A model generated the notes under the pieces. It ran no database searches. It had not been told where the DNA came from and saw nothing but the letters and a program-made list of their open reading frames with translations. This document shows, in pieces, positions 33,619 through 44,961 of a DNA stretch of 64,000 nt. Position 1 is the stretch's first letter; each line of letters opens with the position of its first letter. Source of the stretch: Pleurostoma richardsiae (taxonomy: Eukaryota; Ascomycota; Sordariomycetes; Calosphaeriales; Pleurostomataceae); contig JANBVO010000009.1 in assembly GCA_030052745.1 (NCBI GenBank), positions 620,001 through 684,000 on the forward strand. Direction: 5' to 3'. Position numbers and translations under genes: made by a program.

Positions 33619-34979
33619 CTTCCAGAACCAGAGGAAATCCAGTTCTGATAAATGTTTACCCTGTCTTTCCGTGGTGCTTCTGCATGGGCCACAGGAAGTC
33701 TACACACTGGGTTCGTAGCAGTAAGCAACACTCAAGGAGATTTCGTGTTGTTGGCTGGCTGTGAATGGATCACGCATACTCAATAGAGCGAATGACTTGA
33801 CTTCTCTTTACACCGATCCGCACAGTTAATGTCTCATTCCAGCCCTGCTACACGCGTCCAACAAAGGTGACCACCTTCCTCTTCTAGTGATGCTCGTTGT
33901 GGTACGCTCCGACAAGCAGCATATAAAAATGGTCCTCGAGTGAGCTTCAATGTGCCAGCGTCAAATGGCTTCGGTGTGACTTTTGGTTTTGCCTTGGCGA
34001 TGTGGCTAACAACGAACTAGGGATAAAGGGTTACAGTTAGGTCATGGTAGAATGCATGTGTCCTCCTGACACTTCCAAAGAGTTATTGACAGTGATACAG
34101 TCTAAAAGAGAACATGCTACCAGGGAAGGAGCTGGTAGACGAGGTCTTTCTGGCAATGAAACACCATGCCACCAATGCATGTTGTTGGCCTTCACTTCAT
34201 GGCCATCCATTTAGATGAGCTCTGAAATTCCCTTCGTCCCGTACGATCTACAGTTGACGTCAAAGAATTGTTTGAATGGCGTGGTTGTTGGTAAACCTTG
34301 ACCTTAGTGCCAACAAGGTGGCCTGTCCTTCTGTCAAGCATTACGGAAGTGACACGATGACCTAGGCCGGACAGCATACCGCAGCAATGATATTCTGGTT
34401 AACGATCAGACGGCCATTATCCTAGGTTCGTTGAAATCGTACCTCAGAAAGTCAACTGGTTCTGCACCGCTGAGAAGGATACCACATTCCACAATAATGC
34501 ATTCCCAAGCCTCACTTCTCTTCCCACGAGTTAGCGACTATAGGCATTTCGGAGGGTATGAGACAAGCGTGCCAAGCCAACAGACACGGTCTCGCGACAT
34601 GATGGGGACACACGGGCCAGAGATGGTTGCTATGCCAGAAACGTCGGGATTGATCAAGGAGAGGATGCCTCATTGAACCCCGCTTTCTCGCAGCCACCCC
34701 TTACCCGTGCTGAACGTATGCCCTTTCCGTGGCCGGAGAAGCAATGTCATCCATGTCGAGATAGCGTTCATGAACGTCTTTGCTGAGGTACGTTACATCT
34801 TGGCGCAGGCTGTTGGGACTTTGGGCTGCTTGGTTGCACATGACGTCCGATTCTTGAGGAACCTTTCATTAGCAGCATCTTCCCGGGCCTTGATCACCTT
34901 GAAGATTGTGGCTCAAGGACCTTAATTGTGCCTCTTCACAGTTTCACGAGGCGACTAAGAATCTAGCATTGCCGATAGC
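33619..34979. other. Gene-poor stretch
   Basis: Frames of 60-80 codons occur on both strands (for example plus 34431-34676) but none has a recognisable domain or consistent splicing. The right end must contain the promoter of the small Cys-rich gene at 34980. Confidence 0.35.
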
Positions 34980-35634
34980 ATGTCGACCATCATTAATCCT
35001 GGAGATATTAGTCACTCGGTGAGTCGCGCTGTCATCGCCCAGCCTTCCCATCTGTCCCCTTATCTTGTCTTTACTGCCCGCATGTGACGGACTTTCTGCC
35101 ACGCTGCTATTCTAAGTTTTTCGATAGATTCAACAATCATGACACTTCTGGCCGCACGCATTTGGCCGCATCCCTTCTGACTACGACGAGAGTATCGTCT
35201 GCTACACCTATAACGGCAACGCCGCGTCCAACCATTCCATTCAAGGCTTCATTACTAGTGAGGGGTCAGACTACGATACCTACGCCCATTGCTGTCTCGA
35301 TATCGCCGGCACTGACGCTTACACACTTCAACATAAGTGCTCGACCATGTACTGCTATACCAATGACACGGGTCTAGCCGAAGCCTGGCCCAAGTGTATT
35401 CAGGACGCGGCCGGTGCAAAGATCGAGAAGCTGAGGAAGACGAATCCAAGTAATGTCACTGGGCTTACCAAGGATATGTATACTGGTCGATGCGAGTGGA
35501 TTGACTACGAGGCACTTAAGAAAGGTCTCAGGAAGAGCGGTGCCATTCGGCTCGGTGAGGCTTGGACTAAAGGGTTCTGGGCAATTGTTATGTGCTCTTT
35601 GGCGACGGGAGTTGTGCTGTATCAGGTCATGTAA
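34980..35634 (+). pseudogene. Small Cys-rich membrane-anchored protein, copy 1 (probably damaged)
   Basis: This is a paralogue of the gene at 38047. Exon 1 (34980-35018, MSTIINPGDISHS) and exon 2 (from 35128) match copy 2 in length, phase and layout. Exon 2 has a TGA at codon 5 where copy 2 has TGG (Trp), and a Phe codon where copy 2 has a conserved Cys, so the copy is probably a pseudogene. An alternative acceptor near 35193 would bypass the stop in frame and give a shorter protein. The rest is well kept: YAHCCLDI, STMYCYTND, CIQDAAGAKIEKLRKTNPSN, MYTGRCEWIDYEALKKGLRK and a C-terminal hydrophobic helix (GFWAIVMCSLATGVVLYQVM). Function unknown. Confidence 0.6.
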
Positions 35635-36039
35635 TCGCCTGGTGGCGAATTCGGGCGATATATTCCGTATTCCTATTTTAAAAACAAGGTAGGCTCAGCC
35701 TGATATGACGGTTATCCTACCCTATCATTCGCCCAGTGCATGAGAAGAGTAGCTGTCGATCAACATTCATTGCCTGGTATGACATGTTGCGAGACCATTT
35801 CGGTCGCTCGTCCTTTACTGTAATGGCTGGTGAATGCTTCTTGATGTGAGACTCTATGCTATGTCGAGCAGAGGGCACGTCCCCACTGAGACTGCAGCAT
35901 GTTCAGGATCAGGCACAAGCGGCGTGCCAGAGCGATTGCGCTCGAGACTTGCCTAGGGCTTCCTGCATGGTGGATCCCAGACGGAACCTGATGAATTGGC
36001 TGTCATTCATAACTTCCAAGTTACCTAAGCTTGTCTCTA
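35635..36039. other. Intergenic spacer
   Basis: Short gap between same-strand genes. No supported coding frame. Confidence 0.4.
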
Positions 36040-37137
36040 ATGACTTGGACCGACATGGCTTCTCGGCCGACAGAAGACTTCAGCCCCTTCTCACGCCTGC
36101 CACTGGAGATCCGCCGAGCAATTTGGAATTTCTGTCTTCCCAGGCGCGTTGTCGAGCTCTATCCACCGGACACCGATAGAAAGCATTCGTCATTCCGGAG
36201 CATCCGGTCTTTCTTCCGGAATCCTAGTGTGCCACTGATCTCACGCATGTGCCACGAGTCTCGACAAATTGCCCATGAGCATGGGGGCCTTCTTTTTCCG
36301 GACGCGAACCTGGACTTCTATGATGAAGCCTTCAATGGCCATTGGGATGCGGCTCTGTCAATCTGGGGGAATCCTACGATCGACGTGTTCCATTTGAACT
36401 ACTACTGTTGCGATGAGACACTCTATGGAGGAGATCTCGAGCAAGACCGATGGCAGACCTTTGTTTTCTGGCTGTCGGCTGCTGCGGAAAAGGGCATGCC
36501 GCATTCCATCGATCTGTATTTTGTGCATCCGTTTGAATTCACAGAACCGTTCCCAACAGGCGAGGTTTTCTCGTCGTACGGCGGTCAGCGATACCTGGAG
36601 ATGATGACCAGCGCTACAGGGGCATCTCAATACATGGTCACTGTGGAGGTCACCAGCTTGCACATCCAGAAGTCCGCGGCCCTCGATTCCGGGCTCTTTG
36701 GAAGGCTGGCAGAGGAGCGCGTCGGACAGATCCATGTTACCGACCTCGCTGCTATACAGGCGTACCACAACCTGTGGGCGACAGGACCATCGGAGGATCA
36801 AGACCTAGCCAGCGACACGGCTAAATTCTTCGACATAGCATTGCGCTTCCGCTCTGAGTTTCTCGCACGAACAGGGAGATGGCAGCTTGAGGTGAAGAAA
36901 ATACGTCTGATGAACAAGTCAGACGCGGTTTAGAAGTCCAGCGTGGTTACCGCCCATGAAATGAGCACTATTTGGCTCCCGTCGCTTGAACCAGAAGATC
37001 CATACAATCCGGGCAAACCCGACATGGAGCATCCATGGGTTAAAGAGACATTGGAGAGATTGCCGAAGTTTGTCTTGGCGGTTATGTTTCGCTTCTGTGA
37101 AGAAGGGTGCCACACCACATCTCCCCCTTCGTGGTAG
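36040..37137 (+). CDS. 2EXR-domain protein, possibly read past an in-frame stop or spliced
   Basis: The first 297 codons encode a fungal 2EXR protein: FSRLPLEIRRAIWNFCLPRRVVEL at the N-terminus, then PLISRMCHESRQIAHEHG. The family is widespread in fungi and F-box-like in appearance, with no proven role. A TAG at 36931 ends the frame, but the same frame continues for 68 codons to 37137 with MSTIWLPSLEPEDP, HPWVKETLERLPKFVLAVMF and RFCEEGCH, which look like the family's usual C-terminus. Either a 42-base in-frame intron (GTGAAG at 36892 to TTTAG at 36933, with a CTGAT branch-like site) removes the stop, or the gene has a recent nonsense change. If not spliced, the protein ends at 36933. Confidence 0.75.
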
Positions 37138-38046
37138 CTGTGTTGTGCAGTGTTGAAGAAAAGAGCCTCGTCAAAGCGGCCTTATGAGAAAGTAGTGAGT
37201 CCGAAGTCTACCAATAGGAATGGAGTCGAGAATGCTGTGAGGAGTGAGACGTCTTAGGTAGTGATGAAATGGCGATGATATACGGATCGACAATGGCAGC
37301 TCATACGGCCGGGGGAGCTCCTTGGAGACTGCTTGTCCTCGTGTTCTGGGTACCGGTTCCTCTACCGTATGGGGTTGATACTATGAGGGTTGTTGGTAAC
37401 TCCTAGAGGTCACGCGCAGAAGGCGACCGCCAAGAGGCCGAAAAGTAACGCCATGTCATAAGGGTTGGGACATCGACTGCGAAGGGCAACACTGTTAGAC
37501 AGGGAGAGCCTGGCCATTCAATTACTAACAGGCCAGTCGCTTTCAGGTTTGCATTTACGCCGTCCAGATACGGATATCCGGGTGTAAGCCATGCTAACCG
37601 GGCGGGGCTCTAGCGCGTCTTGGGTCACTATGGGCTTCATTTCGCGCTCCGCAACTTGTCATCATGTCATGTCCGCAGCCAACAGCACGCAAACGAGCCT
37701 GGCTTTCCCCCTTTCAAGGACAAACAACACACAGAGGTGAAGCCCTTCGATCTCAGCCATGCACCGAGTTGGATGTCACTCCGCTGTACCATTCATCAGT
37801 TCCAAGTTCATTCCGCATGCGTGTCAAGTATCACCTTCTCTGGGCTGATCTTCCGTCGCACAGAATCCGATTGCGTCATGTTACATCTACGCTCTCAGCT
37901 AGGTAGACATTGTTGTTACCTGAGGCATGACCAACTTACTGACTTATATCACTTGATGAGATCCTTGGTCACAACGACTTCTCCGAGAGATTCATCAACT
38001 ACTTGACCTCTGACTGGTGTCCTCGAAGGGTGTCTAGTTGGGGAAA
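37138..38046. other. Gene-poor stretch
   Basis: No coding frame is supported. Plus-strand frames at 37620-38006 have no domain and do not splice into the next gene. Confidence 0.35.
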
Positions 38047-38726
38047 ATGACAAATATTATCGAACCGGTCGACTTGGACCTCTCAGTAAGCGTACCCATT
38101 CTCCCTGCTCTTAAACTTTGCGTTCCTGCAGCCACAACCTCTCCTAGCTGGTTCCTATCTATAGTACTTCTTCGCATAGCTCTGACTTCAGGAAACAGAT
38201 TCAGGGGCAATGGCGCTATCATACCAACGCCTGCGGTCGAATTCCCTCCGACTACCTCTCGACAATAATCTGCTACACGGTGACAAACCTCCACCCGCAG
38301 AACCGCACGCTGCATGGTCATGCTCTTCTCGTTAGTGAGGGAGTAGACTACGACTTGTACGCCCACTGCTGTCCGTATGAGAGTTTAAGAGAAGATGCCT
38401 TCACGAACGTCTATACGACTCAGTACGACTGTCAAACCATGTTCTGCTACACCAGCAGCTATGATGTGGCCGAGAATTGGACGCAGTGCATCCAGCACGC
38501 GGCCAACGCCAAGATCGAAGAGATGAAGAAGAATAATGCAAGCAATGCCACTGAGCTTACGAAGAACATGTACAGCGGCCAATGCGAAATGATCGACTAC
38601 AAGATTCTCAAGAAGGGTGTCCAGAGCAGCGGTGCCGTTCCGTTCGCTCACGGTTGGACTAGAGGAACCCTCGCGACTGTGTTAGGCGCTTTTGTGATGG
38701 TGTTCGTGCTACATCATGCTCTGTGA
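38047..38726 (+). CDS. Small Cys-rich membrane-anchored protein, copy 2 (intact)
   Basis: The protein has 188 residues from exon 1 (38047-38085, MTNIIEPVDLDLS) and exon 2 (38199-38726). It has at least eight Cys, including the pair in YAHCCPYES, plus DCQTMFCYTSSYDVAENW, CIQHAANAKIEEMKKNNASN and MYSGQCEMIDYKILKKGVQS. The C-terminus is a hydrophobic helix (LATVLGAFVMVFVLHHAL) that could be a tail anchor or a GPI signal. No classical signal peptide is seen at the N-terminus. Asn-x-Ser/Thr sites hint at a lumenal or extracellular domain. I know no function for the family. It is the intact partner of the damaged copy 2.4 kb upstream. Confidence 0.8.
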
Positions 38727-39317
38727 TCTTTGAATGTCGGCCTCAGGTGTCACCTTCCTGTTCATGTCTCTTAGTACGTATTGCATTCGTGTTTACAAGA
38801 TAGTCAAACTCAATCTCCCCTGCAATGAGCTAAGTTGAGTGGCCAAACCAATACATCCATATCTCGCTTAGGATTATATCATCATTTCCGCTCGTATTCT
38901 GGTCTGCTGGCCGCTCAAAGTGCGAGGCATTCTGTCAAGGGTGTAACGCCATTGGTCCTTCACCGCCACCTTGCGAGTTGCAACACAAGCACACACACCC
39001 CATCGTCAGCAAATTGTTGCGACTGTACACAGCTATTCTGCGCGGACAGCTGTATGGACTCAAGGTTTGGAAATGCTACGCAGAGACTGTCGAGTGCGAC
39101 TTGTAGGCATGACACGGTCAGTATTCCGAGGAGATGACGACAAATTGCTCGGACCGTCTCTGTATGTTGGCACCTTCGATCCACGCCCGATCGCACGACA
39201 CGTCCCACACTATGCTTCCTAAATCGCAGCTGGTACCAACAAGCCCACTTAGGCTCACTCTTTGGCTGTAACCACGAGCCAATCAAACCTGCAGGACCTT
39301 CAGGGTTCTCCGCAACT
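38727..39317. other. Intergenic spacer
   Basis: No supported gene. This is the spacer before the tRNA gene. Confidence 0.4.
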
Positions 39318-39412
39318 GGTCTTATGGCGCAACTGGTTAGCGCGTCGTACTAATATCCAACCACGGATGTTGAGTAATGCGAAGGTTCTGAGTTCAAGCC
39401 TCAGTAGGACCA
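39318..39412 (+). tRNA. tRNA-Ile (AAU anticodon) with a 21-base intron
   Basis: The acceptor stem pairs GGTCTTA with TAGGACC (seven pairs, one G-T). The D arm is GCGC/GCGC with loop AACTGGTTA, the T arm is CTGAG-TTCAAGC-CTCAG, and the anticodon stem pairs TCGTA with TGCGA. The mature anticodon loop reads CTAATAA with anticodon AAT (read as IAU, isoleucine). An intron of about 21 bases (39356-39376) sits one base 3' of the anticodon, the canonical place for nuclear tRNA introns. The variable loop is short (type I). No CCA is encoded, as expected in eukaryotes. Confidence 0.9.
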
Positions 39413-40138
39413 TCCATCTATTTTTGTTGTCAACCCCTGCTACAGGAGCCTGTAACGGAGTAACTTTTTTCTGGGAATATTTCCAGTCATGATGCCGTGA
39501 ATTAGGGGCTAACATAACTCCTAGGCAATTTGCCCCAGTTTGCGTGCTGGCGTGAGGAGTAATAGCATGTGTCAGTCAAAAGCTTCCGATCCAACTCCAA
39601 CTCTCGCGGCAGCCCATCACCTCGGCTGTCAGAGCAGTAAACGTAGAGTCGACATGACTATACCGTATGGATAATCAGCTCAAGACCTGTCGAGGACGCT
39701 ATCGCCCACTCGTCCTCCACAATAATGCGAGTTGTGTCATCCGTTAGCCGACTTGACGGGACAGACAGTCTAGATTTAAGTTGATGAGAGACATAATACT
39801 TCATATATGCTTTGACGGGGCGGGAAAGGGCGTGAATTCAGCTGCAACTTTTCTAGGAACCATACTCGTGCTTGACCTCTGTAGATATGCACAGACACTC
39901 AAGGTTGGCAGCTGTCCTTAGATCAATATTGCAGAGCCTTTCAAATCCAGACTTTTCTCCTTGATAGGGTCTTGTTGATCAACTGTTTCAAGTTGTAGTC
40001 AACACCCGTGCAGGTCGGTTATTTCCAGTTCCCTGTGCGCCGACGACGCCCAGTCATAGTGAACGTAAGGTACGCATACGCAGCATACCTAGATAAGCAT
40101 ATCTCATAATCATTATCAAAGGCACAAACAACGAGATC
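39413..40138. other. Intergenic spacer
   Basis: Nothing recognised. A T-run just after the tRNA (39461-39467, TTTTTT) may be an RNA polymerase III terminator or a chance run. Confidence 0.35.
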
Positions 40139-41942
40139 TTAAATATGCAAAACGGGAACATTATCAGCAATCCAGTCATAACTATCAGACCTGAAATCGT
40201 CCGCCAATAGTGCGCTCTTGTCGTTGAAGAACTGCATCAGCTGCTTTCCCGTCCCCCACTGCGGCCAGCTCGGGTAGCCCGCCGTGCCGACGTTCGGGTC
40301 GAGGTTGTAGAGGAAGTTGAAGTAGTACGTCTGGATGCTCGCGCTCGCGTAGTTAGGCAACACGCCGTAGAATACCTGCAGCAGGTCGCTGCCGTGGAAG
40401 GTGCCTAGGATCGGTGTCCCGTAGTCGTAGCTGGACAGGTAGCTCCACGCCGGAACGGACGGGTTGACGGCCAGCGCAGTGTTCAGGAACGCGCGCCGCG
40501 TGAGCGTGAAGACTAGGTCACCGAGGATTGCGGCGAGGCGTTTGAATCCGGGGTAGATCTCATTGAAGATGCTAGTGCGGAAGGGGCTCCCTTCCGTGAT
40601 AATGGGGTCGTACGTGGCTACCAGCGCAGAGATCTGCGCCGTCGTAGCGTCATGGAAGAAGACCGTCGAGAGGTAGTCGACGAGCTTATTGGTTGAAGTG
40701 ATGTTGGACTGAAAGAGGCTGAAAAGTGTGCCCTCATCCTCCTGGTCGCCGATGATCATGGGAACGGCGGCGTACTGTCCGTTTTGCGCCAGCACGTCCG
40801 GGGAATCGGTCAGCGCTGTGCCATCTGGCCGAGGTACATAGGACAGCGCGACGGAGGTGTAGCTGAGAATACCCGGCACGGAGTTGGCGGCGTTGAGGAA
40901 GGTATCGTAGTCTACACTTCGAAGGCAAGCCAGCGTGTCGGCAGCAGAGGAACAGCCCGCTTCCTCCACTACAGTGTCGTACACGACCTGGCCTTTGGGG
41001 CAGTCGACAGGGTCCGCCGGCACGATGCTCCCGGAGTTCATGATGGCGCCGCGGAATAGCGCCTGGTCGTTGTACTGATTGTTGCCCCCATACAGAGCCA
41101 TCTGGTCAAAGACTGAGATGGCGCCAGCTGACTCACCCCATATTGTCACCTTGGTGGGATCGCCGCCGAAGGCCTCGATGTTGTCTGCCACCCACTCGAG
41201 GCCCATCCGCTGGTCGAGCAGTCCGAGGTTTGCGGAGCCATCAGCTAGAATTTCCTTGCCTGGCATGAACCCGAAGCCGCCAACCCGGTAGTTCACCGCC
41301 ACGAAAACGAACGGCAAGCTCTTGGAAATTCCGTTAAGTAGTAAGGATGTGCCGTCATACATCCCTGACCACCCAAGCTATATAAGCAGTCAGCAATCGC
41401 TTACTTAGTATATGAGAATAAGCTTTGTAGTTTCTTTCTACCTCAAAACCACCTCCGAAGATCCAGAAGAGAACAGGCAACTTCGCTCCTGCTGTTGTAC
41501 CCGCTGGTCGAGCAACAGTGATACTCAGGCAGTCCTCGCTCTGGTCCGTGACGGTCTGAAACAGGGGTGTGTTAAGCAGGTCACCTAGGACGCTTGTGAG
41601 GAAGTCATTGCCGCCTGTGGAGAAGAACATTTGCGGGCATGCCGCCGCGTTGCCTGTCGCATCAAATGTTCCGAGAGCCGTTGAGAGCTTTTGAGGAGGC
41701 TTGAGCCGGAGTGATCCCGTCGGAGGGTCGGCGAAGGGAATACCCTTGAAAGACTCCACGCCAAGAAGGCTGGTTCCGATCACAGTTGCTGATGGTCCAA
41801 GCGAGACAGTGGGCTTAGACGCCCGCCCTGCCAGAGCCGGCGAAGGCACAGGCTCAGGTACAGGGGCTGGGACTGGGGCTGGGAGAGCCGCTACTAAGGC
41901 TGACAACGCAGCAAAGGTGATGATGCCTGCCAAAGTTCTCAT
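40139..41942 (-). CDS. Secreted type-B carboxylesterase/lipase
   Basis: This is an alpha/beta-hydrolase of 579 residues from exons 41942-41442 and 41377-40139. A signal peptide ([20 protein letters not shown]) is followed by a Pro/Val-rich spacer ([17 protein letters not shown]). The type-B signatures are complete: [30 protein letters not shown], the oxyanion segment FWIFGGGFE and the nucleophile elbow [13 protein letters not shown] (Ser250). His is in [15 protein letters not shown]. The intron falls just after GGGFE, a usual place in this family. It is probably extracellular, hydrolysing carboxyl esters such as lipids or aromatic esters. Confidence 0.93.
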
Positions 41943-44900
41943 TGTGGTAGTCTTGGAGGGGACAGGCTCTAGGTTTCGACGAGTTGAGCTCGGGGGCTCC
42001 CGCAACGTATACTGGGAAAGCTGGAACTCGATGCTTCACCATTGAGCCGAAAGTGGGAATCAACCGTGTTATTATATGCCGATCCAAAAGCGTATTCGGA
42101 TACGGCGACGAGCGCCGAAGACTCGAAAACGTCGTAGTACAGGTAGGATCGAGAACGGCGTATTTCTCCCAAGCGTTTAACGAGTCCATCACGAGCCTCA
42201 GCCTACGCTTACGTTCCACTAGCCTGCCGTTCGGGCGTCCATCACGCAACCAGCTGACAGCACGCCACGGACGGAGACGACTGAAGAGAGGAAAGGCGCC
42301 GAAGTTAGTCACTGGTGTAGGTCCTAGTGCCGGAATCCTTCTACGTTTAGAGTGCAACTCAACGGCCTCCGGCAAGACAGGGCGTGCCATCAGGCTCGGA
42401 CATGCGGGGCATGGCCTGGGCAGCAAGACCCGTCTTCCCCACGGGGAAAGTAGACGGGGATGGCATCGTCGGCAGGGGATCGCTTCCAAAAATGGCGCCC
42501 GTAGACGGGGTGTGCAAATGTGATATCGTGTGTCTTGGTAGTGCGATCCCGTGCATACAACCGAGCTGGGTGGCTGGCAGATCAGCTGGTTGGATGGACA
42601 CGGGAACCCGGAGGGAGCACATGAAAGCATGTTTTGCGTTCTGTACCTGAGGGGGAGCACATGTAAGACCATTTAACTTTCTGTGCCTGGATTTGACCAC
42701 GAGCCTCGGCAAGATGGCCGGCGATGGGGCAATGCAAGACGGTTTTCGGCCGGCAGATCAAGGTTGGTTGTACCGCAGTTCGTAACCTTTACGAGTGGGC
42801 GAGGGGTTTGCGAGTGCGGGGTGGCTGGTAGGCACTTTCATCCTAAGCCCTACTTAGTGCAAGGAGGGAAGATCTCGGGAGTACCGGGCGCTATCGTAAC
42901 GGGAGCGTGCGTTCAAGATAACGAGGCTAAAGGAGGAACAGAAGGTAAAGACGGGTCTATCTCCGAGACTGCAAGAGTTATCAGAAGCAACCGCGGTACA
43001 TGGACCTCTCTAAATTGCTTTCCTCCTCGCAGACTGCCTTCTCATGCCGGCATGATTCGACGGAAAGAGGTAAAGGTCCGCTGGGTTGGGGGATCTTGGA
43101 GGTGGGCAATGTGCCAGTTCCAGCTCGGCAAGGTGACAGCCGTCAAATGCCATGCAGAATGACGGTGTGGGAAGCAAGGGAGGGAGGGAAGATGCGGGGA
43201 AGCGAGCGCGGGGGAAGGCGGACATCGAGCCTCTTTTGGTACCCCAAGCCGGGTCTCAAGATCGGACGCGAGATCTTCTGGCTACATTTGGCTAGAGGCT
43301 TCAATGGTTCCAGGACGTGCCGTGCCTGGTCGGGACAATACCCCGCCGAAGACATGGGGAACACCGGTACTTGCCGGTCCGGCTACGGTAATGCAATCAA
43401 GTCGACGGGGAGGGACCAAGTCATTCAAGTAATTGGTGGGATTAAGGAATTATCGCAGTGACCGAGCCAGGTTTCAGGTCGGGGAATTCTGCTGGGAAAC
43501 CGGCGATCTCAGGTCTTCCTCCTCACTAATTTTTGACTCGACGGACCCCAACGACAGCCAACAGATCCTCGAGGAGCTTGACTAAGACGCAGATACCCCC
43601 ACGATCCCGATGATCATAGTGAAGAATACAAGCACTAACCCGGTGAGTCCAAAGATCGTTACGAGAAACAGCGATATGGAACCGGTGCCGTGGTCTTCAC
43701 TATTGTACATGACAACCTCGATGAGGTCGATAGTTGGAGAACACGGTGAGCTAAAGCAGCTTTTTCTGATTGTTAAAGGGACTCTACCTACCTTTGGGTC
43801 ATTCTCAATTTCAAGAGTGTTCGCTCTGCACTATTCAACTCGGGATGGCTTGATTCGCTGGCTCTGTCACGTATAAGGTAGTCGGTTCCCGGGACAATGT
43901 GGCCGTCGATCTATCACATGTTGCGTTCTAGTGCTGGACTGGAAGGAAACCAATTACGCCTTGAATGATGTGCTACCATCGCCACAACATCAGCATTTGA
44001 TCAGACAATTAAAATGAACAAGTAGGGACAAAGGTTCTCGGAGCTGTGTTATAACTACCCATTAGATCGTGTTGGTAGATGGCTTCTTGTTTTTCCAGTG
44101 AATATGCCTATATAAGCATATAAGCAACACGTCAAGCTTCATCTATGATATTATGAAGAATTGTATGAATTGCGCCTACAAGTTTCCAATTCCTACCTAT
44201 CCTACAGGGTCTCGGCCCCTTCCTGATACGGCGATACCTCTCAGCCGTCCCCGACTATGCTTCTGTGGAGGCTGAATCCAGGCTTTCAGAGAAGAAGTCG
44301 GAATACGAGCTCTTTCAGGGCCTCTTCTGGTCGGTTGTAGAGGAGGCTTTTCGGGTCAAATGGGGGATAAGGGAGATCGCTTATAGGAGAGCCTCTGTCA
44401 GGCCCCATTCCTGCACAGATATCTCGTGATCGAAAGGTAAAATCCTGATCTCTACTTTCTTACAAAACAAGAATAAGGGTCATAGTGGCGGTCGGGCCGA
44501 ACAGGCGAAGGGCGACGAGCGCATGATGAGAAACCTCACTTGTGATCATCGTATACATAGAGTTCTCATCTCCGACAATAAACTCAAGCAAATTAAATGC
44601 ATTCTAGAGCCTTAGGACCCATGGGATCACGACAGTAGAAACAGTAGCAGGGTTTGTTTCGGCCTCGACGACGAGACCAACAACATTGCATGCTTTTGCA
44701 TTCTGTATGTCATAGACTATTCGTTAAAAAGAAGTTACAGATATCTTCAAGTCCGTGATATGAAATACGGGAAGTAGGGCAACTAAGAATTCCCCTGAAC
44801 ATCTCGAATGTAAGGAAAGGAAACCTGTTACACTAGCGCAGATAAATTGCAGTCTCAACTTATCCTATCCATCCACTAGCCTTTAGGAATGAGGAAAAAG

Positions 44901-44961
44901 AGAACAGAAATAAAATAAAAAGAATAGGCCTACGAGCGTTCTAGCCACTCTAGCTTCCACG
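41943..44961. other. 3 kb stretch without a recognised gene
   Basis: This holds the promoter of the carboxylesterase on the left and the 3' UTR of the Cys-module/coiled-coil gene on the right. Several frames of 90-270 codons are open between 41850 and 43470 on both strands, mostly because the DNA is GC-rich. None shows a domain, a signal peptide or splice-consistent neighbours. From about 43880 on it is AT-richer. Confidence 0.35.

Noticed and set aside
41984-42523. Plus-strand open frame of 179 codons upstream of the carboxylesterase
   Set aside because: It is antisense to the first codons and promoter of the esterase, rich in basic residues and without any family sign. The GC-rich DNA explains the lack of stops.
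42600-43470. Possible small gene in the GC-rich part of the 3 kb gap
   Set aside because: Frames overlap on both strands at similar length, with no start context, domain or splice pattern favouring one.
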